This document shows, one piece after another, positions 45,054 to 54,641 of a stretch of 64,000 nt of DNA. This DNA is from Spirochaetota bacterium (GTDB lineage Bacteria > Spirochaetota > Brachyspiria > Brachyspirales > JACRPF01). Below the pieces are notes generated by a model that searched no databases, was not told where the DNA came from, and worked only from the letters and a program-made list of their open reading frames with translations. The stretch lies in assembly GCA_016214035.1 (NCBI GenBank), contig JACRPF010000013.1, positions 83,194 through 147,193 of the forward strand. The letters are read 5' to 3'. The first letter of the stretch is position 1; every line of letters starts with the position of its first letter. A program made the position numbers and the translations under genes.

Positions 45054-45905
45054 ATGATGAAAAAACGACACCTATTACCGGGATTCGGCCTGACGCTCGG
45101 ATACACCGTCAGTTATCTCTGCATCATCGTCATCATCCCGCTTTCCCTGCTCCTGTTCCGGGCATCGGGGCTCGGAGCGAAGGAGTTCATTGCAGCGGCG
45201 TTGAGCCCGCGCGTGCTTGCCTCTTACCGCGTCAGTATTCTCACCGCACTTGCCGGCGCGTCAATAAATGTTTTTGCGGGCTTTATCGTCGCATGGGTGT
45301 TGACCCGGTATCGCTTCCCATTGCGCAAACTGTTCGATGCGCTTATCGACCTTCCGTTCGCGCTCCCCACCGCAGTCGCAGGCATAAGTCTTGCCGCACT
45401 GTTCGGCCCCACGGGATGGATCGGTTCTCTGCTGGAAGGACATGGAGTTCACGTCATCAACACGCCGACGGGCATCACCATCGCATTGATCTTCATCGGT
45501 TTTCCGTTCGTCGTACGCACCATACAGCCGGTGTTCGAGGGACTTGCGGTCGAGATAGAGGAAGCGGCGGAAAGTCTGGGCGCGAACCGCTTTCAGATAT
45601 TCCTTCGCGTTATTTTTCCCACGGTGCTGCCGGCGCTTATCACGGGATTTACACTCGCTTTTGCGCGATCAATTGGTGAATACGGCTCGGTGATATTCAT
45701 TTCCGGCAACCTGCCGATGAAAACCGAGATCACCCCGCTCCTGATCATGAGCAAACTGGAACAGTTCGATTATGCCGGCGCGGCCGCGATCGCTACGACA
45801 CTCCTTGCAATGTCGTTTCTCATGCTGATAACGATCAATATCGTGCAGCGTATCAGCGCAAAACGCACAAGCGTACGAACGACGATAGTTCAAAGGATTC
45901 ATTGA
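45054..45905 (+). CDS. cysT: Sulfate ABC transporter permease CysT
   Basis: The 283-residue protein has six membrane segments. FALPTAVAGISLAALFG and the EAA loop EIEEAAESLGANRFQIFLRV, which contacts the ATPase, are both present, followed by FARSIGEYGSVIFISGNLPM. It pairs with CysW to form the channel. The start may be 45054 or 45057. Confidence 0.94.
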   Translation: MMKKRHLLPGFGLTLGYTVSYLCIIVIIPLSLLLFRASGLGAKEFIAAALSPRVLASYRVSILTALAGASINVFAGFIVAWVLTRYRFPLRKLFDALIDLPFALPTAVAGISLAALFGPTGWIGSLLEGHGVHVINTPTGITIALIFIGFPFVVRTIQPVFEGLAVEIEEAAESLGANRFQIFLRVIFPTVLPALITGFTLAFARSIGEYGSVIFISGNLPMKTEITPLLIMSKLEQFDYAGAAAIATTLLAMSFLMLITINIVQRISAKRTSVRTTIVQRIH

Positions 45906-45906
45906 A

Positions 45907-46776
45907 ATGGGAAACGCAGTTGCAACCGGCACTCTATCCGCGATAACAACATCCCGGCGTGAAGATCCGCTCGCCGTGCGGATTATGCTCATCAGTGTCG
46001 CGGTGTTGTTCCTGACGATATTCCTCATCCTTCCGGTATCGCTGGTCTTCCACGAAGCGCTGCGGAAAGGATTCGCGTTCTATCACCTCGCTCTGATAGA
46101 GCCCGCGGCGCTTTCCGCGATCATGCTCACGCTCACTGTTGCGCTCATCTGCGTTCCAGTCAATACGGTTTTCGGAATCATGGCCGCGTATGCCATCACG
46201 CGATTTCAGTTTCGCGGCAAGGGTTTACTGACGGCGTTCCTCGATATTCCCTTTGCCGTCTCGCCGGTGATCGCGGGTCTCATTTTTGTGCTCCTCTTCG
46301 GCAAGCAGGGACCATTGGGCGAGTGGCTTTGGGCGCATAATATCAAGATCTTATTCGCACTGCCGGGCATCGTTCTTGCGACGATATTCGTCACCTTCCC
46401 TTTCGTCGCGCGCGAGCTTATACCGCTCATGCATGAAATGGGCGCTGAGGAGGAAGAATCGGCGATAATGCTCGGTGCGGGCGGCTGGCAGATGTTCCGG
46501 CGGGTGACGTTGCCCAACATCAAATGGGGCCTTCTGTACGGCATGGTGATCTGCAACGCGCGTGCGATGGGTGAATTCGGCGCGGTGTCGGTGGTGTCGG
46601 GACATATCCGCGGACTGACCAACACGATACCGCTGCATGTAGAAGTGCTCTACAACGAGTATAACTTTGCCGCATCCTTCGCTGTCGCATCGCTTCTGGT
46701 GTTTCTCGCATTCGTCACGTTATGTGTTAAAACGTTCGTCGGGTGGATATACCGACGCGAGCAGGATGGCAGATGA
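45907..46776 (+). CDS. cysW: Sulfate ABC transporter permease CysW
   Basis: The 289-residue permease is homologous to CysT and follows it after one base. It has [37 protein letters not shown], the EAA loop [19 protein letters not shown], and [18 protein letters not shown]. Its stop overlaps the CysA start as ATGA. Confidence 0.94.
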   Translation: MGNAVATGTLSAITTSRREDPLAVRIMLISVAVLFLTIFLILPVSLVFHEALRKGFAFYHLALIEPAALSAIMLTLTVALICVPVNTVFGIMAAYAITRFQFRGKGLLTAFLDIPFAVSPVIAGLIFVLLFGKQGPLGEWLWAHNIKILFALPGIVLATIFVTFPFVARELIPLMHEMGAEEEESAIMLGAGGWQMFRRVTLPNIKWGLLYGMVICNARAMGEFGAVSVVSGHIRGLTNTIPLHVEVLYNEYNFAASFAVASLLVFLAFVTLCVKTFVGWIYRREQDGR

Positions 46777-47855
46777 GCATTGCAATTCAAAACATACGAA
46801 AAACGTTCGGTAATTATCGCACACTTGACGACATAACTCTTTCCGTCGCTTCGGGTGAATTGATGGCGCTTCTGGGGCCGTCAGGCTGCGGCAAGACAAC
46901 GCTGCTGCGCGTGATCGCGGGACTTGAAACGCCCGATTCCGGTACTATCCTCTTTCACGGCGAGGACGCGACGGAAAAGAAGCCCAAGGATAGAAAAGTC
47001 GGATTCGTCTTTCAGCATTACGCTCTATTCCGTCACATGAACGTGTTCGAGAATGTGGCTTTCGGCCTGAAAGTGCGTTCTCGGACCACGCGTCCATCCA
47101 AACGCGATATCAAAGAACGCGTTATGCACCTGCTCAACATGGTGCAGATGGAATGGGCGCTCGAACGGTATCCCTCCGAGCTTTCGGGCGGGCAGCGTCA
47201 GCGCATCGCGCTTGCGCGCGCACTTGTGATCGAACCGAAGGTGCTTCTGCTCGACGAACCGTTCAGCGCGCTCGATGCGAAGGTGCGTGAGGAGTTGCGC
47301 CGCTGGCTTCGACGGCTGCATGACGAGCTGCATGTAACGAGTATTTTCGTCACGCATGACCAGGAAGAAGCGCTTGAGCTTGCGGATAAGATCGTGATCA
47401 TCAACGAGGGGCGTGTCGAACAGACGGGCACGCCCGAATCGGTATACGAGCATCCGGTGTCTTCATTCGTTTACAATTTTCTCGGCAGGGTGAATGTTTT
47501 CCACGGAAGGATAACGGACGGCTGCGCCAGCATCGGCAGCACCCGCATCACGATACATCGCGGAGCGGAAGGGCTCGATGCGATCGAAGGACTTTCCGAA
47601 TTGTACGTGCGTCCGCATGACGTCGACATCTCGCATGTCCGGCGCGACGACGAGGACATCGAAGCGGAGATTATGGACATCCGTATGACAGGTCCGGTGA
47701 TTGGCCTGCAGCTCAACTGCGTGGGTATCGAAGGGCGTATAGAGGCTGAGGTAAGCCGGCAGCACTATACGAATCTCGGCATCGGTAAAACAAGCCGGGT
47801 ATTCGTGAAGCTGAAGCACGTCCGTTTTTTCAGCAAAGACACGTATTCAATATAG
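46773..47855 (+). CDS. cysA: Sulfate ABC transporter ATP-binding protein CysA
   Basis: The 360-residue ATPase powers sulfate import. Walker A is [16 protein letters not shown], the Q-loop is in [12 protein letters not shown], the signature is [15 protein letters not shown], Walker B is [12 protein letters not shown] and the H-loop is [10 protein letters not shown]-terminal TOBE-type domain follows from about residue 245. ATG 46773 overlaps the cysW stop; the longer ORF from 46743 lacks support. Confidence 0.95.
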   Translation: MSIAIQNIRKTFGNYRTLDDITLSVASGELMALLGPSGCGKTTLLRVIAGLETPDSGTILFHGEDATEKKPKDRKVGFVFQHYALFRHMNVFENVAFGLKVRSRTTRPSKRDIKERVMHLLNMVQMEWALERYPSELSGGQRQRIALARALVIEPKVLLLDEPFSALDAKVREELRRWLRRLHDELHVTSIFVTHDQEEALELADKIVIINEGRVEQTGTPESVYEHPVSSFVYNFLGRVNVFHGRITDGCASIGSTRITIHRGAEGLDAIEGLSELYVRPHDVDISHVRRDDEDIEAEIMDIRMTGPVIGLQLNCVGIEGRIEAEVSRQHYTNLGIGKTSRVFVKLKHVRFFSKDTYSI

Positions 47856-47873
47856 AAAATATTCAAGGAGCAC

Positions 47874-48092
47874 ATGAATATGAAACTGATCATCAATGGA
47901 AAAGAGGAGCACATCGTTCAGACGGCGCTCACGGTATCCGAATTGCTGAAGGTCACAAGTGTAAAAATGCCCGATATGGTATCGGTGGAGTTGAACGGCG
48001 AGATTCTGCGCCGCGCGGAATTCGATACCATAGCGATACATGACAATGACAAAATAGAATACATGTATTTCATGGGAGGCGGAGAACTATGA
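47874..48092 (+). CDS. hcyS: ThiS/MoaD-like sulfur carrier with masked C-terminus (HcyS-type)
   Basis: This 72-residue ubiquitin-fold carrier (KLIINGKEEHIVQTALTVSE, then VSVELNGEILRR) ends in MGGGEL. Active carriers need a free Gly-Gly end, so two or three residues must be removed first. The JAMM protease encoded at 50163 can supply that cut. With the MetY-like enzyme, the E1 and the JAMM protein, it matches the homocysteine-forming thiocarboxylate system described in Wolinella succinogenes (HcyS/HcyF/HcyD). The carrier would bring sulfide as a C-terminal thiocarboxylate. It overlaps the next gene as ATGA. A second ATG at 47880 is possible. Confidence 0.82.
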   Translation: MNMKLIINGKEEHIVQTALTVSELLKVTSVKMPDMVSVELNGEILRRAEFDTIAIHDNDKIEYMYFMGGGEL

Positions 48093-49327
48093 GTGGTTTT
48101 GAAACGAAAGCGATTCATGAGGGCGCAACACCCGACGCGGCGACCGGTGCTGTGGCGCTCCCGCTGTATGAAAGTGCCGCATTCGCCTATCCCACCGCGG
48201 AAGGGCTTGCATCCGTATTTGCCGGAAAGGAATTTGGATATGTATATTCGCGTATCGCCAATCCGACGGTGACCGCGTTCGAACGTAAAATGACGGCGCT
48301 TGAGGAAGGATTCGGATCGCTTGCCGTCTCGTCCGGTATGGCGGCAATAGCCACTGCGGTGTTCGCATTGGCGATACCCGGTGACGAGATCGTCGCATCA
48401 AAAAGTCTTTTCGGCGGAACGCTGTCGTTTTTCAACGGTCTGGTGAAACGGCAGGGGATTGTCACCGTATACGTCGATGCAACCGACATCGCGGCATACG
48501 CGGCGGCTGTAACCGAACGCACGCGTCTCATATTTGTGGAGACGATCGGCAATCCGAAACTCGACGTTCCCGATATTGCGTCGATCGCGAATGTCGCCCG
48601 CGCCCACAATGTTCCGCTTGTCGTCGATGGTACATTATCCACGCCGTATCTCTTCAAAGCGAAAGATGCGGGGGCCGCGCTGGTGATACATTCAGCGACA
48701 AAATACATAACCGGAAACGGAACCGCCATCGGCGGTGTCATCGTCGATTGCGGAACATATGACTGGGGCAAAAGTCCGAACGCCACGCTCCGCACGTCGG
48801 CGGCAAAAGCCGGCGCCTCGGCTTTTCTCTCGGTTGCGCGGAAAGAGATCGTCACGAACACCGGCAACTGCCTTTCGCCGCTGAACGCTTTTCTTCATTA
48901 TCTCGGACTAGAAACACTGGCGCTCCGTATGGAACGGCATTGCGGCAACGCGCAATTACTTGCGGACCATCTATCGCGGCATTCCAAAGTGACCTCGGTC
49001 AATTATCCGGGATTAGCATCGAATCCCGACCATAACGTCGCCGACCGTCAGTTCAACGGGCGTTTCGGGGGCGTTGTTACAGTCACTCTCGGAACATCGG
49101 ATGCCGCCCGTGCATGCATCAATAACCTGCGTCTGGCGAAAAATCTCGCCAACGTGGGCGATGCGAAAACACTCGTCATACATCCCGCGTCGACGATCTA
49201 CCGCGATACGCCCGCCGAAGAGATGCGCACCGCGGGTGTTTCCGACGATATGATTCGTGTATCGGTCGGCATTGAAACGATCGATGACATTATCGCGGAT
49301 TTCGATGCGGCGCTCACAAAAGTATAA
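48089..49327 (+). CDS. metY: O-acetylhomoserine sulfhydrylase-type PLP enzyme (MetY-like)
   Basis: The 412-residue Cys/Met-metabolism PLP enzyme has YVYSRIANPTVTAFERKMTA, the pyridoxal lysine in VIHSATKYITGNGT, VNYPGLASNP, and NVGDAKTLVIHPASTIYR. The order fits MetY (sulfhydrylase) better than MetB or cystathionine lyase. In this setting the sulfur donor is probably the thiocarboxylated carrier encoded just upstream rather than free sulfide (inference from the Wolinella system). The product would be homocysteine. Confidence 0.88.
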   Translation: MSGFETKAIHEGATPDAATGAVALPLYESAAFAYPTAEGLASVFAGKEFGYVYSRIANPTVTAFERKMTALEEGFGSLAVSSGMAAIATAVFALAIPGDEIVASKSLFGGTLSFFNGLVKRQGIVTVYVDATDIAAYAAAVTERTRLIFVETIGNPKLDVPDIASIANVARAHNVPLVVDGTLSTPYLFKAKDAGAALVIHSATKYITGNGTAIGGVIVDCGTYDWGKSPNATLRTSAAKAGASAFLSVARKEIVTNTGNCLSPLNAFLHYLGLETLALRMERHCGNAQLLADHLSRHSKVTSVNYPGLASNPDHNVADRQFNGRFGGVVTVTLGTSDAARACINNLRLAKNLANVGDAKTLVIHPASTIYRDTPAEEMRTAGVSDDMIRVSVGIETIDDIIADFDAALTKV

Positions 49328-49342
49328 ACAAGGAGACGAACG

Positions 49343-50176
49343 ATGGCTCTAACCGAAGATCAGATTATGAGATACAGCAGACACATCATCTTGAAAGACG
49401 TGGGCGGGAAAGGACAGGAAAAGATCATCGGCGCGAAAGTCCTCGTCATCGGCACCGGCGGACTCGGCGCACCCGTACTCCTGTACCTTGCCGCGGCGGG
49501 TGTTGGCACCATCGGTTTTGCCGACGGCGACGTGGTTGACCTGTCCAATCTGCAGCGGCAGGTGATACATTTTACGCCGGATGTCGGAACTGCGAAAGTC
49601 GAATCGGCATTGCGTAAGCTCCGCGAACTCAATCCCGATGTGAAACTTGTCCCCTACACCGAACATGTATTCGCATCGAACATACGCGAGACGATCAGGG
49701 ATTACGATTTCATTATTGACGGCACCGATAATTTCGCGGCGAAGTTCCTCATCAACGACGCCTGCGTGCTCGAGAAAAAACCGTTCTCGCATGGCGGCAT
49801 ACTCCGTTTCCAGGGGCAGACGATGACGTACACAACGGGAAACACCTGCTACCGATGCATATTCAACGAGCCGCCGCCGAAGGGAGCAGTTCCATCGTGC
49901 AGCGAGGCGGGCATTCTCGGACCGGTTGCCGGTATGCTCGGCACGATACAGGCTACCGAAGCGCTCAAGTACATCATCGGCGCGGGCGAGCTTCTGACCA
50001 ACCGTCTCCTGTCGTTCGATGCGCTCACCATGCAGTTTCGCGCCGTTACCGTAAAGCGTAATTCCCGCTGCCCGATATGCGGTGATACGCCTTCGATAAC
50101 CGAACTCAAAGATCATGAGCAGCCGGTCTGCGCGACTAAGGCCGGAAGCGATGGAGCAAGCCGTGTTGACAATTAG
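49343..50176 (+). CDS. hcyF: ThiF/MoeB-like E1 adenylyltransferase (HcyF-type)
   Basis: The 277-residue protein activates the carrier C-terminus as an acyl-adenylate. The ATP site is VLVIGTGGLGAPVLLYLAAA, then DGDVVDLSNLQRQVIH. The zinc cysteines are CYRC (with CIF) and CPICGD. A conserved cysteine lies in AVPSCSEAGILGPVAGM. No rhodanese domain is attached, so sulfur must come from another donor. It probably serves the carrier encoded at 47874. Confidence 0.87.
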   Translation: MALTEDQIMRYSRHIILKDVGGKGQEKIIGAKVLVIGTGGLGAPVLLYLAAAGVGTIGFADGDVVDLSNLQRQVIHFTPDVGTAKVESALRKLRELNPDVKLVPYTEHVFASNIRETIRDYDFIIDGTDNFAAKFLINDACVLEKKPFSHGGILRFQGQTMTYTTGNTCYRCIFNEPPPKGAVPSCSEAGILGPVAGMLGTIQATEALKYIIGAGELLTNRLLSFDALTMQFRAVTVKRNSRCPICGDTPSITELKDHEQPVCATKAGSDGASRVDN

Positions 50177-50570
50177 CAGGGTGGCGCTGGAAGCGTTCAT
50201 CCAACGCGCTCGCGATGAAGCGCCGATCGAATCGTGCGCCTATTTCGCCGGTTCCGACGGAATCGTCAAAGAGATGATACCCATGACAAATATCGACAAG
50301 AGCGCCGAACATTTTTCGTTTGACCCGAAAGAACAATTCGCCGCTGTGCGCACGGCACGATCGAAGAACCTCACACTGCTCGCGGTATGTCATTCGCATC
50401 CGGCAAGTCCGGCGCGAATGTCCGCCGAGGACATACGACTGGCGAACGACCCTTCCATGCGCTATATCATTCATTCACTGTCGGACAATGTGACACGATG
50501 TTTTGCGTACGGGAATAACAACACGATTGTTGAAGAAGACATTCATATTATTGCAGAGGAGCGCCGATGA
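50163..50570 (+). CDS. hcyD: JAMM/MPN+ metalloprotease (HcyD/Mec+-type)
   Basis: The 135-residue zinc protease has a perfect JAMM motif: H77-S-H79-P, S87 and D90 in CHSHPASPARMSAED, plus an upstream glutamate in APIESCAYFAG. Such enzymes trim residues after Gly-Gly on sulfur carriers or release the product from them. I chose GTG 50163, which has GGAG six bases upstream and gives the family start LTISRVALEAF. The first dozen codons overlap the end of the E1 gene. The next gene begins at its stop as ATGA. Confidence 0.85.
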   Translation: MLTISRVALEAFIQRARDEAPIESCAYFAGSDGIVKEMIPMTNIDKSAEHFSFDPKEQFAAVRTARSKNLTLLAVCHSHPASPARMSAEDIRLANDPSMRYIIHSLSDNVTRCFAYGNNNTIVEEDIHIIAEERR

Positions 50571-52795
50571 AAACGACATATGATATCCCCGCGGCGGTGA
50601 CCGACGACATTACACTCTACGGCGTGAAGGCAGACGAATTCCGTCAGGGAAAACTTGATGCAGCAACGTTCAAGGCGATCCGCGTGCCCATGGGGGTCTA
50701 TGAGCAGCGCGAAAAAGGCGTTTACATGCTGCGTTGTCGTATTCCCGGCGGGGCGATAACGCCGGAACAGCTCATTCTGCTTGTCGGTGCCGCGCGCGCG
50801 TACACCGGGGCAGCACTGCACCTGACGACACGTCAGGACGTGCAGATTCACGGGCTCACGCTCGAGCATACGGCGGCGCTCATGCAGGATCTCCGGAAGA
50901 TCGGCCTGGTAAGCCGCGGCGGCGGCGGCAACACGGTGCGCAACATCACCGGCGATTATCTGGCCGGCGTTGCCGACGACGAAGCGTTCGATGTAACACC
51001 GTATGTGCGGGCACTCACCGGACGGCTCATCGCGGAAGCGGATTCATGGAAACTGCCGCGGAAGTTCAAGATCGCCTTCTCCGGCAGCGCGAAGGACCGC
51101 GCATACGCGACGGTGAATGATCTTGGATTCATCGCGAAAAAAAACGCGAAGGGAGAACACGGCTTCGCGGTGTTCATCGCCGGCGGCATGGGAATGAAAC
51201 CGCGCGCCGGAATACGCCTTGCCGAATTCGTACCCGCAAGCGAAGTATACAACATCGCCAAGGCGGCGAAAAATCTGTTCAACAATCACGGCAACAGAAA
51301 AAACCGTTATCGCGCCCGCCTGCGTTTTGTGCTTGAAAAATTCGGCGCCGAATCGTTTATAACATTATTCGAGAAAGAACTCGCCGCGGTGAAAGATGCC
51401 GCCTACCCGCCGTTATCGCTGGCCGCAGTGCCGTTGTCGTCGCGCGGCTATTTTGAGATTCCGCTTTTTTTAGGCGATATTTCACTCGACAATGCCGAGC
51501 TTCTTGGCACGATAATGCGGGCGTATCATGAAGAATCGATCCGGTTCACGCCCGAACAGAATATACTCGTGCGCGGACTTTCTTCTGATGAAACGGGCAC
51601 GCTCAGGGAACGCCTGACCGGCGAACGTCTGCTGAAACCGATGCACCCGGTTATCCATCACGCGATAGCCTGCACCGGCGCCGCAACCTGCCGGCTGGGA
51701 ATTTGCCTTTCAAGGAATCTGCTTGACGCAATACGCGAACGCATCGAGCGGGAACAATTGCCGGAAGACAATATCGCTGATATCACGTTAAAAATATCCG
51801 GCTGCCCTAATACGTGCGGACAGCACATGGTGGCCGACATCGGATTTTTCGGATCGGTGCGGCGTATCGACGACCATGTGGCGCCCTGCTACACGCTTGT
51901 CACCGGCGGCGGCGCGGGAGAAGGCCGGACGGCATTGGCGCTCAAGCGCGGCGTCATACCGGCGAGAGCCATTCCATCGTTTCTGCTCGAATTCCTGAAA
52001 GATGCCGCGGTGACACGAAACACCGGCGAACCGTTCGGTGCGTATCTGATGCGTGAGGGAAACGCCCGCATTGAAACGCTTCTGCAAAAGTACGCGGACA
52101 TACCGCGGTTCGATGACAATAAAGAGATTTATTTCGACTGGGGAAGCGAGCATGCTTTTTCCGCGCTTGAAAAAATGGAAGGCGAATGCTCCGCGAGTCT
52201 GTTCGATCTTATCGATCTTGATTTCAGGTCGGCGCGCGATGCCGCTCTACACGCAAAAGACACGCACGACGAAGTGGACATGCAGGAGCTGCTGCGTCAG
52301 GCGGTTGCCGCAGTCTCACGCGCATTGCTCATAACGAAAGGTGTCGAGGTCAGCGATGCCGCAAGCGCCGTAGACGCGTTCCGTATACACTTCGCGAAGC
52401 CGCATCTCGGTGACGCATACGATGCCGTGTTGAACGCGTACACCGGACACACGCCTATCGATATTCAGTCTGTCGAAGCGCTCATCACGGCGGTGTATTC
52501 GCTGTATGAGACAATGGATGATACGCTAAAAATGCCGCTTGCGGTGAGGCAGGAACCCGCCGTTCGGCAGGTGAAGCAGGTAAAGGATTTCAGAGGCGTG
52601 GCATGCCCGCTCAACTTCGTGAAGACAAAGCTTGTTCTGGAGACTATGGAGCGCGGCGAACTGCTTGAGGTGCTGCTCGATGACGGCGCACCGATCGAGA
52701 ATGTCCCCGCCTCATTGAAGGCTGAAAATCATCGTATCGTCGAACAGAAAAAAGCAGGCGATCACTGGTCGATCATCGTGGAGAAAGGGGATTAG
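50567..52795 (+). CDS. Siroheme sulfite reductase with C-terminal TusA-like domain
   Basis: The 742-residue protein has the two-repeat nitrite/sulfite reductase core (residues 1-510). LHLTTRQDVQIHGLTLEH and GGNTVRNITGDYLAGV are siroheme-contact motifs. The cluster cysteines are C369 and C375 (CTGAATC) and C413 and C417 (GCPNTC). A helical segment (about 520-660) follows. The end (about 665-742) is a TusA/SirA-type domain, DFRGVACPLNFVKTKLVLE, with the sulfur-carrying C680 in a CPxN rather than CPxP motif. The reductase makes sulfide from sulfite; the fused domain could take the sulfur on to the next carrier (inference). Confidence 0.9.
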   Translation: MKTTYDIPAAVTDDITLYGVKADEFRQGKLDAATFKAIRVPMGVYEQREKGVYMLRCRIPGGAITPEQLILLVGAARAYTGAALHLTTRQDVQIHGLTLEHTAALMQDLRKIGLVSRGGGGNTVRNITGDYLAGVADDEAFDVTPYVRALTGRLIAEADSWKLPRKFKIAFSGSAKDRAYATVNDLGFIAKKNAKGEHGFAVFIAGGMGMKPRAGIRLAEFVPASEVYNIAKAAKNLFNNHGNRKNRYRARLRFVLEKFGAESFITLFEKELAAVKDAAYPPLSLAAVPLSSRGYFEIPLFLGDISLDNAELLGTIMRAYHEESIRFTPEQNILVRGLSSDETGTLRERLTGERLLKPMHPVIHHAIACTGAATCRLGICLSRNLLDAIRERIEREQLPEDNIADITLKISGCPNTCGQHMVADIGFFGSVRRIDDHVAPCYTLVTGGGAGEGRTALALKRGVIPARAIPSFLLEFLKDAAVTRNTGEPFGAYLMREGNARIETLLQKYADIPRFDDNKEIYFDWGSEHAFSALEKMEGECSASLFDLIDLDFRSARDAALHAKDTHDEVDMQELLRQAVAAVSRALLITKGVEVSDAASAVDAFRIHFAKPHLGDAYDAVLNAYTGHTPIDIQSVEALITAVYSLYETMDDTLKMPLAVRQEPAVRQVKQVKDFRGVACPLNFVKTKLVLETMERGELLEVLLDDGAPIENVPASLKAENHRIVEQKKAGDHWSIIVEKGD

Positions 52796-52798
52796 CGT

Positions 52799-53062
52799 AT
52801 GAAGGAAAAAGAACAACATGCTGTTACCGGTACGCAAAACAGTCATCAGGGACAGGGGCGTTTTCAGAAAGCGGTGGAGCGTATCGCAAACGCCGCGGGG
52901 AAAGTCATCGATGTGCTGATACCACCGGAAAAAAGCAACGACCCGCTGGACTGGAGCGGTGAACATAGCTATTACCTTACAAAGAGATCGAACGAACATG
53001 ACGCGGCAGGAAAAATCGCGCAAGTACACAAGGAGGATGATCGTGCCAGAGAAAAACATTGA
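52799..53062 (+). CDS. Small hydrophilic protein of unknown function
   Basis: The 87-residue ORF starts three bases after the sulfite reductase stop. It is polar, with one possibly folded stretch (FQKAVERIANAAGKVIDVLI) and SNDPLDWSGEHSYYL after it. I recognise no family. Its end overlaps the cysH start by about 20 bases and carries the cysH ribosome site AAGGAGG. It may be a real accessory protein or chiefly a coupling ORF. Confidence 0.5.
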   Translation: MKEKEQHAVTGTQNSHQGQGRFQKAVERIANAAGKVIDVLIPPEKSNDPLDWSGEHSYYLTKRSNEHDAAGKIAQVHKEDDRAREKH

Positions 53063-53756
53063 CGTGCTTCGTGATCATATCAAGACGTATGATGCTGATG
53101 GGATCATTCGGCACATCATGTCCGAGTACGGGCAGCGGGCGGTCATCGCATCAAGCCTGAGCATTGAGGATCAGGTGTTGCTGCACATGGCGATAACCGC
53201 GGATAAAAACGCGCGCATCTTCACGCTTGATACGGGACGTCTCAATCAGGAAACATACGATGTAATGGACGAGACACGACGCCGGTATGATATGCGGTTC
53301 GAAGTGTTCGCGCCGCATGCGGAAGACATCGAGGCGATGGAAAATGAGCATGGGCCGAACCTTTTCCGCGAAAGTGTTGAAAAACGAAAACAGTGCTGCT
53401 CCGTGCGTAAGGTGAAACCGCTCTCCCGCGTACTCGGTACCGCCGACATCTGGATCACGGGCATGCGTCGTGAACAGGCCGTAACACGATCGCTCATCGA
53501 GACCGTTGAATGGGATGAAGCGAACGGACTCATCAAGGTGAACCCGTTGGCCGATTGGACAACAGAGATGGTTTGGAGCTATATCAACGATAACAATGTT
53601 CCGTACAATCGTTTATATAGCGAAGGATACACCAGTATCGGCTGCGCCTGCTGCACACGGGCGATACAAGACGGCGAGGACGCCAGAGCCGGTCGCTGGT
53701 GGTGGGAAAATCCCGAACACAAGGAATGCGGTCTGCATTTCAGGAGTAAAAAATGA
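53043..53756 (+). CDS. cysH: Adenylylsulfate (APS) reductase
   Basis: The 237-residue PP-loop-type reductase turns APS into sulfite with thioredoxin. [16 protein letters not shown] is the PP-loop region, the paired cysteines are in [12 protein letters not shown] and [10 protein letters not shown] (4Fe-4S ligands, marking APS rather than PAPS use), and the catalytic tail is [11 protein letters not shown] 53043 has AGGAGG six bases upstream, which suits it better than the ATG at 53037. The stop overlaps cysD as ATGA. Confidence 0.92.
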   Translation: MPEKNIDVLRDHIKTYDADGIIRHIMSEYGQRAVIASSLSIEDQVLLHMAITADKNARIFTLDTGRLNQETYDVMDETRRRYDMRFEVFAPHAEDIEAMENEHGPNLFRESVEKRKQCCSVRKVKPLSRVLGTADIWITGMRREQAVTRSLIETVEWDEANGLIKVNPLADWTTEMVWSYINDNNVPYNRLYSEGYTSIGCACCTRAIQDGEDARAGRWWWENPEHKECGLHFRSKK

Positions 53757-54634
53757 CAAAATTGGAAAAGCTTGAAAGTCAGAGCGTGTATATTCTCCGC
53801 GAGGCATATCGCGAGTTCAAAAATCTCTGCATGCTCTGGTCCATCGGGAAAGACAGCACGGTGCTGCTGTGGCTCTCACGCAAGGCTTTTTTCGGGCACG
53901 TTCCCTTTCCGCTGGTGCATATCGACACCGCGCATAAAATCCCCGAGATGATCGTCTATCGCGACCGCATCGCCCGTGAGTGGAAACTCAATATGGTCTA
54001 TGGCCAGAACAAAACGGCGCTTGCGGCGAAAGAGACATTCCCCGACGGCGCGGTCAACCGCATCGACTGCTGCCGCCTGCTCAAAAGCACGGCGCTCAGG
54101 CACACCTTGTCCGGCGAGTGGGAACGATATCGCTTCAATCACGCGACGGCCGTCTACGACGTCGACACGAATCGCGAACCGTACACCGGCGTTATCGTAG
54201 GCATACGAGCGGACGAAGAGGGGTCGCGTTCAAAGGAACGGTATTTCTCGCCCCGCGACAAAGAGAGCGACTGGGATGTGGGGGATCAGCCCCCGGAAAT
54301 ATGGAACCAGTATAAAACCGATTTCGCGCCGGGAACGCATATACGCGTCCATCCGCTTCTGGATTGGACGGAGACCGATGTGTGGGAATACATCGAGCAC
54401 GAAAGCATTCCCGTTGTCTCCTTGTATTTCGATAACGGCACGGGAAAACGCTATCGCTCGCTCGGCTGCGCCCCGTGCACGAAGCCCGTGGATTCAACGG
54501 CAAAAAACGTGCACGAGATCATCGACGAACTGAAGAGCGGCAAATTCAAGAATATCGCCGAGCGTTCCGGCAGGGATCAGGACAAGGAAGACGGCGGTAC
54601 GCTGGAAACACTGCGGCGCGAAGGTTATATGTAG
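53753..54634 (+). CDS. cysD: Sulfate adenylyltransferase subunit 2 (CysD)
   Basis: The 293-residue PP-loop ATP sulfurylase subunit has [20 protein letters not shown] (PP-loop), [35 protein letters not shown] and [20 protein letters not shown]. With CysN it forms APS from sulfate and ATP. Confidence 0.96.
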   Translation: MTKLEKLESQSVYILREAYREFKNLCMLWSIGKDSTVLLWLSRKAFFGHVPFPLVHIDTAHKIPEMIVYRDRIAREWKLNMVYGQNKTALAAKETFPDGAVNRIDCCRLLKSTALRHTLSGEWERYRFNHATAVYDVDTNREPYTGVIVGIRADEEGSRSKERYFSPRDKESDWDVGDQPPEIWNQYKTDFAPGTHIRVHPLLDWTETDVWEYIEHESIPVVSLYFDNGTGKRYRSLGCAPCTKPVDSTAKNVHEIIDELKSGKFKNIAERSGRDQDKEDGGTLETLRREGYM

Positions 54635-54641
54635 GCGGAGT

